Assembly (NCBI RefSeq): GCF_963678975.1
Contig: NC_089281.1
Location: forward strand, 29,786,559 to 29,850,558
Source: Dysidea avara
Taxonomy: Eukaryota > Porifera > Demospongiae > Dictyoceratida > Dysideidae
Length of the DNA: 64,000 bases
Reading direction: 5' to 3'
Within the stretch, counting starts at the first letter, position 1, and every line of letters begins with the position of its first letter. Shown piece by piece: positions 40,101 to 52,119 of this stretch. The position numbers were made by a program, and so were the translations under genes. Below the pieces are notes generated by a model. It had not been told where the DNA came from. It saw nothing but the letters and a program-made list of their open reading frames with translations, and searched no databases.

Positions 40101-43100
40101 TTCTATTGTGTCCTTATTTGGGGAGTTTGTTAAGAGAGGTTCCACTGTAATTTATCTGCAGGTGTAGGCAACCTCCCTTGTTTCCCTACTTTTTTCTATG
40201 ATCCCTAATCTTTATTTTCCTTGTACTTGTTTTTTAACTTTTTTTTGTAACATTATTATGACTAGTGAACCGACGCATACCGCATCAAAAGAAAGGATGG
40301 TAATGTTTTTGTCTGAACACACACCCCAGCTATAAATTGTTGACTCGAAGTGAAGAGGCTTCAATTTTATCTAGCAATTATCAATTGCTGAAGTGGCCAT
40401 TACGCTTTGCTTTCAGCCTGTTGCACAATGTTACAAATGAAGATTCCCATTTACAAACGTAGGGAAACCATTGTGCTACCGCAAATCAACACTTGGGCTG
40501 TCAGCAAAAAGAAGTAGGACACAAGGGAGGACAAAGGTAAGTCCATGATGCATGCATTGTATGTACTGCAGTATGCCAAAAGGCACATCTTGGGATGAAG
40601 TGACGTCGAACATTAAGCCTGTAGCCTTAGCCGTTATCGAGTTATGCTTTCCTGGCATCAGGCAGGCAGGCAGTTAGTCAGTAGAAAATTCAATTGAATA
40701 AACTTTTAAAAAAAATTTTTGTAACAATCTATTGGAAGCATTTTACTTGCAATATGCAGTTCATAGACATGGAGAAGGACAGGAAGGCTATGCAGTTTTT
40801 GTCCCCAAAAAGTGTCCAGATTTTATTGTAGTCTGAAAAAAAAAGATAATGAACAACTTTTATCAGTTCCTTTTGACTTCATACTCAGTAGTAACCTTAC
40901 TACTTACTAGTGTACTCTGAGTGTTCTATTAGGAATTTTACAAACAGCCTACGAGACTAACACCTGGGTCCATTAAACAAACTGTAAGTCAATACTGTGC
41001 ACCACGACCACGTACCATGGTAGTGGTTCACAACAGAGATCACCTAGCATAGACCAGACTGACTTTTCCTTTTGTGTGCAGGTGGGGGAAAAATGGTCTG
41101 GTACACTTATGATAGAATTACTGTGTAGTATTCCACCAGCTCTATCACCAACTCTACAGTGGGTGCTGATTAGTGAAGCGATTCTGTTTTTACACTTTAG
41201 GTGCTGTGACTATTATACTATAAAACATGTTGATGGCCCACCGTAGAGCTGGTGGAATGCTACTTAGAAATTCTATCATAATTGTACCAGACCACTTTTT
41301 TCCCATCCACACACACAAAAGAAAAAAGTCGGTCTGGTCTATGTGAGACTGCCCTGGTATACATTCCATTAAGGCTAGTTTCCATATAGCTTGCGTCGTT
41401 GCCTGCAATTAACTGTGCTGGAAACGCTGCAAGAATTGAACTTCTCCAGTTCTTCTGGCATTGCAAGCAGGACAATTTGTAAATGGATTAAAAGATACCT
41501 TGGGGCCATTACCAAGTGTCCACATTATACAAGTGTCTTTATGGTCAAATGTCCTAATTAACAGGTTCCACTGTATATGTCATTTGTTAGTATAAATGCT
41601 TTCTTGTGACCATGTTATATTGTGTTGTAGCTTCAAAGGTGTCTGTCAGTATGAACCTTATCTGCATTGATGTCACAACGTAAAAATGGCAGCGATAGTG
41701 TGGGGGACTTTGTGGCCAAGGGGTATTGAGAGAGATGACGTTTCGCTATGATAATGTTTACAATTATACAGCAGGAAGGAGCAAGGTGAAGCATGCATGT
41801 TTACTTACAAAACAATGGGCACAGTTTTGCATCCATATCGAAACTTAGGTCTGATTTTGCCTGGTGGATTATTTCACATCACCACATCATGCTAACTAGC
41901 CTTTTACCTTATGTTCCATGTCATCAAAACCACAAACAAAGCTCATTTCGGTTACTACGGATGAAAACGTGATGAAGCCCCCACACTAACATGGCCATTT
42001 TGTCAATTATGACGTCAATGCAAATATTGTACTTATTGAGGGGAAGGTACAACCCTTGCTGTGTTGGAAAGAAATTAGAATTTTATACTTTAAGGAGCAT
42101 GTTCTCTCCCAAGGATTTAGTAGATGTTGAGCTGTTCCTGGTAGCCCAGAAGGTGGAGTCAGGTCTCCGTAACCATGACACCCAACCATGTTTATCATGG
42201 TGTCATGAGAACAGATCCAAACTAAAGAAACTGAAGGTGAACCAACCAACCAATTGGTGTGTATTTAGTGATATCTGTAATTCAACAGAGTTCATTAGAA
42301 TTCAGAACTCATTTACAAAATTTCATCGAATTAGTCAGAGGTGAAAAGAGAATGGAGGCAATCAGGTAGGGGAAATGGGTAGAAGTTAGTCAACTTAAAA
42401 TGGTCATCATGTTAGATATGCTCGTAAGCACTTCTCAAATGTTGAGGAGGCACATGTGAAGGAAGTTCAAGTAGCCATGACTCTACTTGCATTTCAGCCT
42501 GGTACATCATGTAAGAAGTATGAAGTGAGTTGATGAGAGTTGTAATGATTGAGATTTGCCAGTATTTCGCATTGCAATATAATTGTAATTAGCTACTAAA
42601 CATTGATGGGTATATATTGTTCTGGGTGGACTTGTGGACTTCGTGGTACCATAGATAATATACGAACCATGAATTGAAAATGCCCATATTATGTACATAG
42701 TGATGTCATAGACCATCCTCATTACCATTGCAGTGCGAAAAGTTTATGGTTGTTACAGGTAGTGTAGCATCGTTTGTTTGCTGTTCTTAACTTCACTTGT
42801 AGCAGGTAGAGTGGCTTTAGCTAACCAGACATCCAATGTTCCACTGTATACTCAGACTGTTTTGATAAAATGACAGAAAACAGGTGCTACTTTGGGCAAT
42901 TGTTTTACCCAAGTTGAACAAGTCTTTGGCTAAAAATTCATTTCAATCTATCAAACATTTATTTGGTTGTCACATAGAGGCTATGTTAAGTTAGCTGGTA
43001 GCAATGTTGCTGAAATATTTGCTAACGCTACCTGCCAATATCCACCTGTCGCCAATGATATGTCCACAAAAATAGGGTGTTCTTATTCAGTACAAAATGC

Positions 43101-45499
43101 TACGCAATAAACAATGTAAAGGAATGTCCATACCTTCAAACTGGCCTTCAAACAAGTGAGAGAAAGCCAAACAGCCAATCAGTACATTTCAACAAATTTC
43201 CCAATGTATTGGTGCACAGTAACTAGGATAGGTAAATAATTTAATGGGCGTTTCCGATTCATGTGTCATATATTATCTGGTGGTACTGATAGGATGCAGA
43301 TTTGTGAAAGTACAGGTTTTTCTGATAGCCTTCTGATTATCTCTGTCAACTACCTTCTTGTACTTGTGTTGTTGTGTAGAAGTTGTTCTCAGAGAGTCGA
43401 TGGAGTGACTTGATCAAGCTATTCCACCAGGAGAACTATTCTCTACATCAACTCAATGGCCAGTCAATGTTGTCAGTAACACTACAAGCTGGCCTGTCAT
43501 CCTTGAAGACACCGTATCCTCAACCTGTTATTAATTGTGTGTGCATTTGGAAAGGGAGGTAATTGAGGGGCTCCAGTTTGTAAACCTTGATAGTTTTCTG
43601 ATTCCCCATGAAAGTGACATATTCTATGGTGGAACCTGTTAATCTTCTTAGCAGGTGACAGTTCACAGTGGTGTATGTACAATAAGAGAAACGTATAGTT
43701 GTACACTTTCATTATGGTCCAATGTTTGGATATTATTGTACACTATTTAATCCTCTACTTGACTATCCAATCAAGTTGGCTGACTGCTCTGTTAGGGTGT
43801 TTTGTGTTCTATGAGTAGTGTTGAATCCTCACCCTGTCCTTAGCTACTATCCAGTCATTGTGGCAAGTCTGATCAAGTTGACTTGAGGTGTCCAGTGTGT
43901 ACAGAGCCACTAGGGGAGCTAGCCAGACCACTACCATACTCTCACTGTGCTCAGTCTCATTTGATATGTACCCTCTCTGGTAAAGTGATGGATGATAATA
44001 ATCCTCCAATGGCTCTACCTAACGGATATGTGTATGGAGAAAATGTAAGTAAATTGTAGTTAGTGTCATATGGGTGGCTAGACTGTACTCTGTCTGTGTC
44101 TGTCTGTTGCTATGCGCAGCAATTTTAAACACCTGCTGTGAGAGAATCTGGTATACAGTGTTATTTGTGACTAAAACACATTTATGATGTACTGGTATGT
44201 TATTTGGTGAAGAGTCTAACCAACTGAACTTTTCTGGATTCTTGTCATGCCACATCTGGTTGCTGCTGGTTCACTGTCAACAGTAACAAGTTGATGTTGT
44301 ACTACTTCTAAAAACCAGGCGCCATGCAGAGCTAGTTATATACATGTAATCAACAATTTAACTAATAGGTTTCTGTTTTGTAATAATGTAATTATGCTTA
44401 CAGAATTATTGAAAGTATATTGTAATTTCATATTATGTAATTGGTGAATTATTTTGTAATTCTCTAATTACATTGCTAAGGAAACGCTATTCAAACAAAC
44501 CACTATATTACGCACAAAAGTATTTTCTCAACTGTTTATAGTCTATCATGTTTAACTATTTTTCCTCAAAGTTGCCCTTTCATTTTTGTTTGCATATGTA
44601 TGGGCACACACCCTTTTAAGTCAAAGAGAGATGCTTTTCATAATAGCCTATTGGTAGTTAAATACCTGAAGAGCCAAATGAGAAGATAGTTTGTGAAGTT
44701 TGTAGAGTTGCTACACCTGTATTTCAAATGAAAAGAAGCCGCCTCAGTACAAAGCTTACCAATGCTGAAGTTTAATACGAGTGTTTAATTCTCATAGGCG
44801 GACTGCTTTTACCACTAAGAATTTGCTCACATGGGTGTATTTGGGCAAATATAGGTAGATAGATAGGTAGGTACACGCACATTTTTATGAAAATAATTTC
44901 AGTAAACCAGGTGCGTGCCAACAGCCGGCCCTCAGCCGCCTCCTGGTTTTAAAAAAAAGAAAGGAATTTGCTACATATGTGATGTAGCGTGATGAAGCTT
45001 ATCCCCAATGTTTCATTATTCAGAGTATCAGAACAACTCCTCTTCCATAAAGAAGAATCAGGTTTGCACTTACTAAACATCTACGTGAATTTGAAACAAA
45101 TGTTATTTTGGGGGTGGGGGGGGGGGGGGGGGGGGGTACCACAACCTATCAGCTTCACAAGTGAATAATGTTGGAACTATCATTCAGACAATATGAGACC
45201 CTTGCTCAGTAGGTGCTTATGGCATTTATGACCATGTTTCTGTTGGAGTGGTCAGTATTACTGTTGATGTTTGTTTGTTTGTTTGTTTGTGGGGAGCAAG
45301 TCAAAGTTCTGAAAGTTGATAATAGATTTTATAGTTAACAAGGAGAGTAGGGACCGGCCACATTGTGATATGATGCCTCTTTTGTTGGTTGTTTCAGGCA
45401 CTAAGAGTATTAGCTACTGAGAACAATGGATCAGTGATATGTCCCAAGACTAATGAAACATTTCAGTTCAGTGAAGCCAAGAAAGTCTTCATAATGTAG
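34186..45499 (+). CDS. MAEA: MAEA, CTLH-complex E3 ubiquitin ligase subunit
   Basis: RING-like subunit of the CTLH/GID ubiquitin ligase, partner of RMND5. Nine exons: 34186-34224, 34271-34456, 34507-34716, 42114-42236, 42289-42365, 42416-42524, 43380-43513, 43855-44044, 45398-45499; phases agree, 389 aa (human 396). Blocks: [40 protein letters not shown] (LisH-like), [20 protein letters not shown] and [16 protein letters not shown] (CTLH), [55 protein letters not shown], then the divergent RING region [14 protein letters not shown] through [15 protein letters not shown] and the C-terminus [10 protein letters not shown]. Intron 3 is 7.4 kb of transposon-derived sequence; the other introns are short to moderate. 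Confidence 0.95.
35075..35205 (-). mobile_element. Fragment of the hAT-like repeat (inverted copy)
   Basis: About 130 bp, reverse-complementary to 38508-38630, sharing tatcacgtgacatgattgcg-type sequence and ttactttgtgtccac. A partial relic of the element at 38202-38698. Confidence 0.7.
38202..38698. mobile_element. hAT-like non-autonomous element in MAEA intron 3
   Basis: 497 bp with inverted ends: tggtgttgggagtaacgcg on the left and actgtcccaacattg on the right. The flanking octamers agtgttaa and agtgttgg look like a diverged 8 bp target duplication, as expected for hAT elements. Internal sequence is repetitive taatat/gttac with paired gtaacgcgttac palindromes. No transposase. Confidence 0.65.
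39105..39316 (+). mobile_element. Possible tRNA-derived SINE
   Basis: GGTTCGAGGCT at 39165-39175 is a good RNA polymerase III B box. It follows cctggtagactcctgtaagc, which could hold a weak A box about 40 bp upstream. The block ends in an aataacaataacaa tail. Only one copy is visible here, so the call rests on internal promoter and tail. Confidence 0.4.
39957..40149. mobile_element. MITE, second copy of the 204 bp family
   Basis: Shares cattttgggacccagaattt, cctctttcagaggtaaaaa and gagaggttccactgta with 26773-26976. The left end has lost the cagtgg cap. Confidence 0.8.
41048..41345. repeat. Long foldback repeat, about 103 bp arms
   Basis: Left arm 41048-41149 and right arm 41242-41344 are inverted copies with roughly 85% identity by eye. 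The loop is about 92 bp. Shared pieces include agaccagact, tggtctggtaca, gatagaatt and ccaccagctcta. Located in MAEA intron 3. Confidence 0.85.
41665..42019. mobile_element. MITE with about 45 bp inverted ends, just before MAEA exon 4
   Basis: The left end (attgatgtcacaacgtaaaa, then atggcagcgatagtgtgggg) is mirrored by the right end (ccccacactaacatggccat, then caattatgacgtcaat). The right end lies 95 bp upstream of exon 4. Confidence 0.75.
44045..45397 (+). other. MAEA intron 8 with poly-G run
   Basis: About 1.35 kb without coding support. It contains an almost pure G tract at about 45112-45136, a run expected to form G-quadruplex and to be error-prone in sequencing, and a tgtttgtttgtttgtttg stretch near 45270. 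Confidence 0.7.
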
Positions 45500-45587
45500 T
45501 CAATGATTATATACCATTCATGTTACTTACATCATTGATACATGCACGCATACAATATCATTTCAGTACTCCATATTTCTGTATCTT

Positions 45588-45873
45588 GGGCTGTGCGATA
45601 ATTGAGATAAGAGTACCTATCATGATAGATATCAATGTAATTGTGGCAGTCGTAATACTAAATTTCAGCATACTGCAATAATATATAATGTATCACACTA
45701 TTCTTGGAGCAACTCCCAGATTATTTTCATGATGCACATTATGATTAGTGCTGGTTTTCCATAATGATTAGTGCTGGTTTTTTGACTATATTTACAAAGA
45801 TGAAATAGGTATTTACAATCATGATAATTAGTAGCATTATCAAGATACCAGAAATTTTATTGTCACACAGCCC
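45588..45873. mobile_element. Short inverted-repeat element downstream of MAEA
   Basis: gggctgtgcgataattg on the left and caataaaatttctgg-flanked cacacagccc on the right form imperfect inverted ends about 16 bp long; 286 bp, AT-rich interior, no ORF. Confidence 0.5.
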
Positions 45874-47161
45874 TATGGAACAGGCAACACTATAATGGTT
45901 GATGCTGTCTTTGCCATTGTGTAGTTTTAGTAGAGTCTTAGTATTATTTGATGTGCAGTTTATCAGTCAAAGAAGTACTTATTGTAGTGACAAAAACACT
46001 ATTTACCTCTCTTTACTGCTAAACCAGTAGCAGTTCATAATATTACAATGGAGGTTATAGGCCTCAGGAGGTTAATATAGGCCTCAGTTGCATTTGTAAA
46101 AGTCTAAATAACAGCAAAAACATTGCTGGAGTGAGTGATTATTCGCTAGCTATAGACAGAAGCTATTTTTACCATGTTCAAAGTCCTGTCCCTGATTTCC
46201 TGTATTTTAGTTTTTTTAAAGAACAATAATTTTATGCAATTATACCAAAGTTAGATTTTGATAGAGCATTCAACTCTGCAATAATCTGCAGCCTTTGTTA
46301 GCTCTGGTATAAGGATACCAAACTGGACTGGCATATTCTAGAATAAGATATATCATGGTGTTATAGCAGTTTGAGGTGGACAGGACCTTTTAGTTTCTTT
46401 TTAGGAAGGCCACACACAGATAATTCCCTGCATGGAGGTGACATTGTTGATATGGGTTGATGAAACTATTAGAACAATTAGCTACTATACACGAACAATC
46501 AAATGAAGTGGTAATTCCACCAGGATTCTGGACACTAGCTTATTCTCAGCCACTTGAATCCTTGGTTGCATACAACGAATTATATTGAAGTGTCTGGAAA
46601 TAGCCGTGCATTTTTACACGTGCAGATTTTAATCCATAACTCCAAATTAATGCTGAGCTGTTTTGATATTTTATAGGTACAATATTATTGCAGTATAACT
46701 ATACTATCGGTATGCCTTAGATGCCATTTTAGACCTCTACTACTAGATCCACGTGCAGATACAAAAATACAGTTCCTATTTTACTCAAGACAGAATTTGC
46801 AATTGATTGCAGTATATATCCTTTCATATGGCAAATGTAAGACTATTTTTAAAAATCCACAGTATTGTGATGTTAAGAAATTAGACGGTATCAACAACAG
46901 ATATCGTGAATCGGTATAATATTATTACTCCAAATTGTAGCTTTAATTTGAACACTTATCGGTTGTCATGCATAGACCACTTCTGTGTGTGGGCAAGAGC
47001 ATGCAGTTTTCAAAGCATATCTTAGTTAACATGAAAAGTGAAAGGTCATGTCACTGATAAAGCCATGCTGAGGATCTGCATGCTAAATGTTGTATTGTGT
47101 AGAAAACAGGTAATCAAAATGGATACACATTTACAAGTATAGAAATTATATTTCTACATGG
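45874..47161. other. Intergenic, MAEA to DEP-domain gene
   Basis: About 1.3 kb between convergent genes. No coding exon is supportable. It carries one copy of the dispersed atagagcattcaa motif at 46261. Confidence 0.5.
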
Positions 47162-50100
47162 TTACAAAATAGTACAAGAAAATGAATGCTTTGCGTTATT
47201 TTCTTGTTCCTTGCTAGTTTCTGGTAATTCCTCTGATGGTGGTTTAGGCTTCTCTTTGTGTTTGTCATTTACACAGTAAAATGAGTTTGGTCCAGAAGAG
47301 AATTGCTTGTTTTCTGTTAGGTATAATCAACACTTGAAATTGATAGTCTTATAAAGCAGCAATAGTTACCTTTGTCAGTAAGATCTTCAAGTAATTCACA
47401 AGACATCAGTTGCAATCCAATTAACTGAAGAGATCAACATATGTACATAGAGCAATTAGTAGTGCTAACTAATACAGTTGTGGCTTCATGTGATCAGGTA
47501 TACTTAAACTTTTATTTGACATGGCCACTATTACCAGGTGGTCTTAGAGGCTGCTAAATGAGGTCTCAGTGTATGTACATATCCCATTAAATGTGTTACC
47601 ACAGGAATCAAGCAGTCTGTTATAGAACAAGAGTTGTGTAATCTCTGACTGATCATGTATGTATTATAATTTGACAGTAAAACAAAGCAGGTGCAACGTG
47701 TTTTCATACCAACAACCGTATAATATGAGGATTGCCAAGGCAGCATAAATGACAGTTGATAGTGTTAATCAAATCCTTGAACCTGCGGTATATAATTTAT
47801 GTGGTTCACAGCCAAGTGTCATACTATCAGTGCATGGTATTGAAACTGTTAGATTTTTTGCGATATACATACGAGGAAAATCTCACTGGGATTGCCTTAA
47901 GATCAAGATAGGGACTACATACTGTACATGGCTAAAACAATATAACTTGCCAGCATACACCACACATGACAAACATTATACCTGTGCTTGTTCTACTGAA
48001 CTGGCACCATCCAAGTTAACCATGATCCAGTCTAGTATGTCAGTACCTATAAGATAACAGTGTACTATTAATAGCAACCTAATTGCCTTAGGGTTAATAA
48101 GACCACCTTATTATAGTGACCATGTCAAGTAAGTCCCAAACATTGCTAAGGTGTATTTCATGACCTCATTAATAAGACCACCTCATTATTGAGGCCACAT
48201 ACTAGTTTGGTCCCTGTATGGTTGTTATTGGCCCTTTCATCAGTTGCATAATTATAATTGCACACATATGGCTGTCATATACTTGCCAAAATAATACAAA
48301 CCAGTCATTGTACACCATGTACTATAGAAAATGCAAAGAGGAGCAAACTCATCAGCTCTGAACACTACGTGCAGAAGTATCCCGTAGTACCAATTAGTGT
48401 CGGCAACTTTGGAGATTTTCATGCCTGTAAAACTTAAGACTTACTTTATAGGGATGGCTATGCAAACGGTGCTCCTGTCTCCCACAATAATGATTATTAA
48501 TAATATATCTAGCTAGTGCTGGGATCATGCAGAGATATAATCAATGACCATAATGCTGGTCACCAACAAATTTTGGTAACTGCTTGCAAAACAGCAGCCG
48601 CAACTACTAAGTATACGTAAGACATTATGCACAGCATGGTGACATTGAGTATCAGCTTGATAGTTTAGTACAGTAACTACTGCAGTACTTATAGACATGA
48701 CTTCTAAAATATAACAACATGTATTGAAGCATTAACTGTAAACTGAATTTTCACCGCATTTGCCACATATTTTCTAGACAAACTTTAAGATTGCATGTCT
48801 TCCCACTTTGGTATTGGAACCAGTCCCTGCTCTCTTCACAGTCACCATTGACTATTATACATGATCTTAAAGTATACTGCATGAGCTATCAGCTCAATGT
48901 GAAGTTAACAGTAGCTGGAGTGGCTTACCTACTAACACTCTTTGTAGTTCTCCATTGACAATTCTCTCTTGATGAGGGATGCCTGTTTGACGGTCTGTGA
49001 TGAACTTGTAATAAAGATGAGCGTTAGAAGTGTTGATGGCAAACTGGACATGTTTTGTGGGACTTGCTGGCTCTTGCTGACCCCAGCGACCTTGTCCATA
49101 AGTTACAGAAGAATTAATAGTGTTAGAAATTGGCAAGTATCGTGAGTAACTAGTCTGTCTCGGAAACTGAGGAGGTTGTGAGAAATGGTCCAATGAAGGG
49201 GAAACATTTACTGCACCAGAGGGCTGTGGAAGGTGGAGATAAATGAAATACTGTCAACAATAATAATATTAAATCATTATATTTAGACCATGTACAGTCT
49301 TAGGTGCAAATTCATGTAATGGTGTTATGGTTTCATATTTGTGATGTTATTATATAAATGTGAGGGAAACATATAACTATTACCCTAAGGCAGAATATCT
49401 AGTCTTGACAACGCACAATTGTGTTGTGTAGTTTAATATTTACCTATCTTTTCCTTTGCATTGCTTTTTCTACATAGAACATATATAGCTATATTTTCCC
49501 TAACTAACAATTATACGTGTTGTACACAATCATGTGATTTTAGCATTAGCTATATAATAGAGGTTCATGTTGCATGTGGTCTGTAATAGCCACCCAGTTG
49601 TTATAGGTGCATGAACAAACAGACAGACTAACCCCACTGACTCCATATCTGGAATATGCTGATCCTTGCCCAGCTGCTGTGAAGTTACCATAATAAGCCT
49701 GAGGGTATATAGCATAATCATGAGGTCATGTGACTAATACTGACAATACAGTATGATTGTTGTTGTATGACTAGTGGTATGGGCCCAAGAATTTTTGCAG
49801 TTTAAGGCTTGAAAATGATACTTTTAACATAAAAGTAACTAACAATACCAATCTAGATTCCAGCAGCCTCCCCACGGCTCCTTAGAATTGCCTATGAAAT
49901 TACACTGACATTAGGAACTGGCTAGTGAAATCTATCAGTGAATTTACCATACAGTTTTTATCTCTGAACATGGAACACTTTTGCATTGTAGCAAGATCTC
50001 AATTACACCATAGAAAGAATCCACTCTGAGATCAAGGATGAGGCATTTGAGGCACCCCCCCCCCCCCATCCATTGAATTTTTATTTTATTTTTTATTGTT

Positions 50101-51319
50101 ATTCGTGCAATTAACTAATGTGAAAGTATTTGTATATCTTATAAGCGATCGCCACCAATGTGCAAGTACCATCTTAATGACCAGCCTATTCCATCTAAAT
50201 CAGTAGTTCGTTACTTGGGGATGTACATCAATTCTCATCTTAAATGGAGTGATCATGTCAAACATATAACAGCTAAAGCCTCCCGTTCACTCAACTATTT
50301 AAGACACACTCTTTTTGCAAGTCCATCTACTGTTAAATCTGCTGCCTACAATTGCCTTGTTAGACCATTACTAGAATATTCCTCACCTGTATGGTATTTA
50401 CACACTGCCAGAGACATTGATAGACTAGAAGCAATTCAGAGACGAGCTGCACGCTGGGTGTGTGGTAGCAGATGGAATCCTCATTCACATAACTGGTCCA
50501 AATCTTCTACTTCTTGTTTGCAGGACCTAAGATGGCCTGCGCTTCATACTCGTCAGTCCTACTTTACTATCACTCTCAAGTACACGATATTTTACATGAC
50601 AGAGTTTCTATCCCATTCAACTCACATTTCAAGTTTTCAAGCACCAATACTAGATCCCATTCACTTTCACTTACCACATCATCATCTACCATTAACGCAT
50701 ACCGTTTTTCTTTTTTTATAAATTCTCCATTTCTTTGGAACTCAGTACCTGTAGAAATTTTACAAATTTCCAAAGCAATTCCTTTTCGGATGGCACTTCG
50801 TCGATTTCTGCTCAGCTAACCTGATTTTGTAATTTTCTCTTTGTTTTCTTTTTGTATAGGTATGTAGTTGTCGTGTGTCATGTTTTTGCTGTATGTTTTA
50901 TTTTGTACTAGCTAAGTCTTGTAACTGTATGTATGTATGTATGTCTTTGTAAGGAGGACACGTTTGCAGGCTTTGCCTTTTGTGTGACCCTTGTCTTTTG
51001 ACAAAAATCGATAATCTAATCTAATCTAATTTAAACTACCGTACATTCCCAGCTGCAGCTTGTGAAGGATATCCATGATGTGACTAGAGAAAAATATGAA
51101 CAACCAATACTAACATTCCCGGCAGTGATATGTTCAATGAATAAATACTTACTGCACTTCCGGTAGCTGAATTCTGAGTAAATCCCTGTGCAGTGACCTG
51201 TAAGTGACACATCATAGCCCCACCCATCTTTTAACGTGCAACACGACAGCTGCCTGTCATATAATGTTGCTTACCCTCTTGTTGAAACTAATTTTTGGTA
51301 TGGTGCTATCCTCCGCCAT
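47162..51319 (-). CDS. DEP-domain protein with C-terminal CaaX-type box
   Basis: Hand-built model, 239 aa: 51319-51275, 51197-51153, a 19 nt microexon near 51040-51058 (least certain), 49676-49633, 49223-48929, 48046-47982, 47424-47370, 47313-47162. All phases agree. The first half is Ser/Gly/Gln/Tyr-rich and low complexity. The second half is a DEP domain: YKFITDRQTGIPHQERI, VLVGTDILDWIMVNLDG, LIGLQLMSCELLEDLTDK, then SGPNSFYCVND. The final residues CTIL form a CaaX box ending in Leu, a geranylgeranylation-type signal. DEP domains bind membranes or partners in small-GTPase and G-protein signalling. I do not recognise a named orthologue. The gene is head-to-head with IFT43, and a truncated LINE sits in its intron at 50140-51030. 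Confidence 0.68.
50140..51030 (+). mobile_element. LINE 3' fragment (reverse transcriptase C-terminal part), 5'-truncated
   Basis: Inside an intron of the DEP-domain gene, on the opposite strand. Encodes the post-RT segment typical of jockey/CR1-like LINEs: VVRYLGMYINSHLKWSDHV, VRPLLEYSSPVWYLHTARDI, RLEAIQRRAARWVCG. The frame shifts near 50520, after which WNSVPVEILQIS and FRMALRRFLLS continue to a stop at 50819. It ends in a taatctaatctaatctaa tail, an ordinary 3' tail for such elements. Dead by truncation and frameshift. Confidence 0.88.
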
Positions 51320-51603
51320 CCATAGAATGGCGTAGCGCAAGACTCCTGATGGCAACTACACCGGCTATTTCTTTCTCGTTCTAATAATAGACCACCAAAT
51401 AAATCTGGGAGTATTTGCATTGCATGGGCACCTAGAAAAACACTACTTATTAAACTGTTTATAAGCTTAGATCTATATGTTGTTATGTTGTATCAACATA
51501 TATCACCTAACGAGTCACCGAGTGTACCGTTGTTAAGGAGTTTGTGTATTTCCTTATTGGTATCTACGGAGCATTAATTAGATGTTAGTGGGCGTTATTT
51601 GAA
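51320..51603. promoter_or_regulatory. Bidirectional promoter interval, DEP gene / IFT43
   Basis: The 284 bp between divergent starts. No TATA box was recognised. Inferred from geometry. Confidence 0.4.
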
Positions 51604-52119
51604 ATGAGCGAAGTGAACGTGCTAGAAGAAAACACGAACACGGAGGATAGTCCACCTAAACCACCTCCTAAGGTTCTGGGATGGTCAGAAGAGCCGAAAG
51701 GGAAACGGAAAAGAGACCGCCAACCCGAAGTCATGCCAGAAGAACTTAATCAAGAAAGTGACGATTCAGCAGACGATAGTATCCCGGTTATACCGGATAT
51801 CGATGAAGTGGCAGAAGAGGCGCTCGTAACACAGATAGCAGCCCCGCCCACAGTAGCACTAAACAGGTTTGCTACATACAAACAACTTGATAGCGACCTG
51901 CATAAACATGCTGGACTGTTTACACTTGATGGAGACATTGATCTCAAGTTGTTAGCTGATGTGCTGTCATCAGAAGATGACGTTAGGGAGGAAGATGAAA
52001 CGTGGGAGTGGGATAAGTTGTTTTCTAAAGTCTCTAATGATTTAACAACTAACAGGGATGGTCAATTATCAGCTCCTCCATCAGTGAATGACTTGTCAAC
52101 TGTAACAGTAACACAATGA
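51604..52119 (+). CDS. IFT43: Intraflagellar transport protein 43
   Basis: Subunit of the IFT-A complex, which drives retrograde transport and membrane-protein entry in cilia. Intronless ORF of 171 aa (human about 208). The family block is clear: IPVIPDIDEVAEEALVTQIA, RFATYKQLDSDLHKHAGLFT, LDGDIDLKLLADVLSSEDDV, then WEWDKLFSKV. The N-terminal part is charged and low complexity, with PPKPPPKVLGW and a basic KGKRKRDRQ. The lack of introns is unlike the vertebrate gene. Start taken as the first ATG after the divergent interval. Confidence 0.93.
   Translation: MSEVNVLEENTNTEDSPPKPPPKVLGWSEEPKGKRKRDRQPEVMPEELNQESDDSADDSIPVIPDIDEVAEEALVTQIAAPPTVALNRFATYKQLDSDLHKHAGLFTLDGDIDLKLLADVLSSEDDVREEDETWEWDKLFSKVSNDLTTNRDGQLSAPPSVNDLSTVTVTQ

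Noticed and set aside
48770-48838. Possible extra exon of the DEP-domain gene (VNGDCEESRDWFQYQSG)
   Set aside because: Splice signals exist, but joining the exon ending at 48929 directly to the one at 48046 gives an uninterrupted DEP core (VLVGTDILDW) in phase; inserting this exon leads to a stop.
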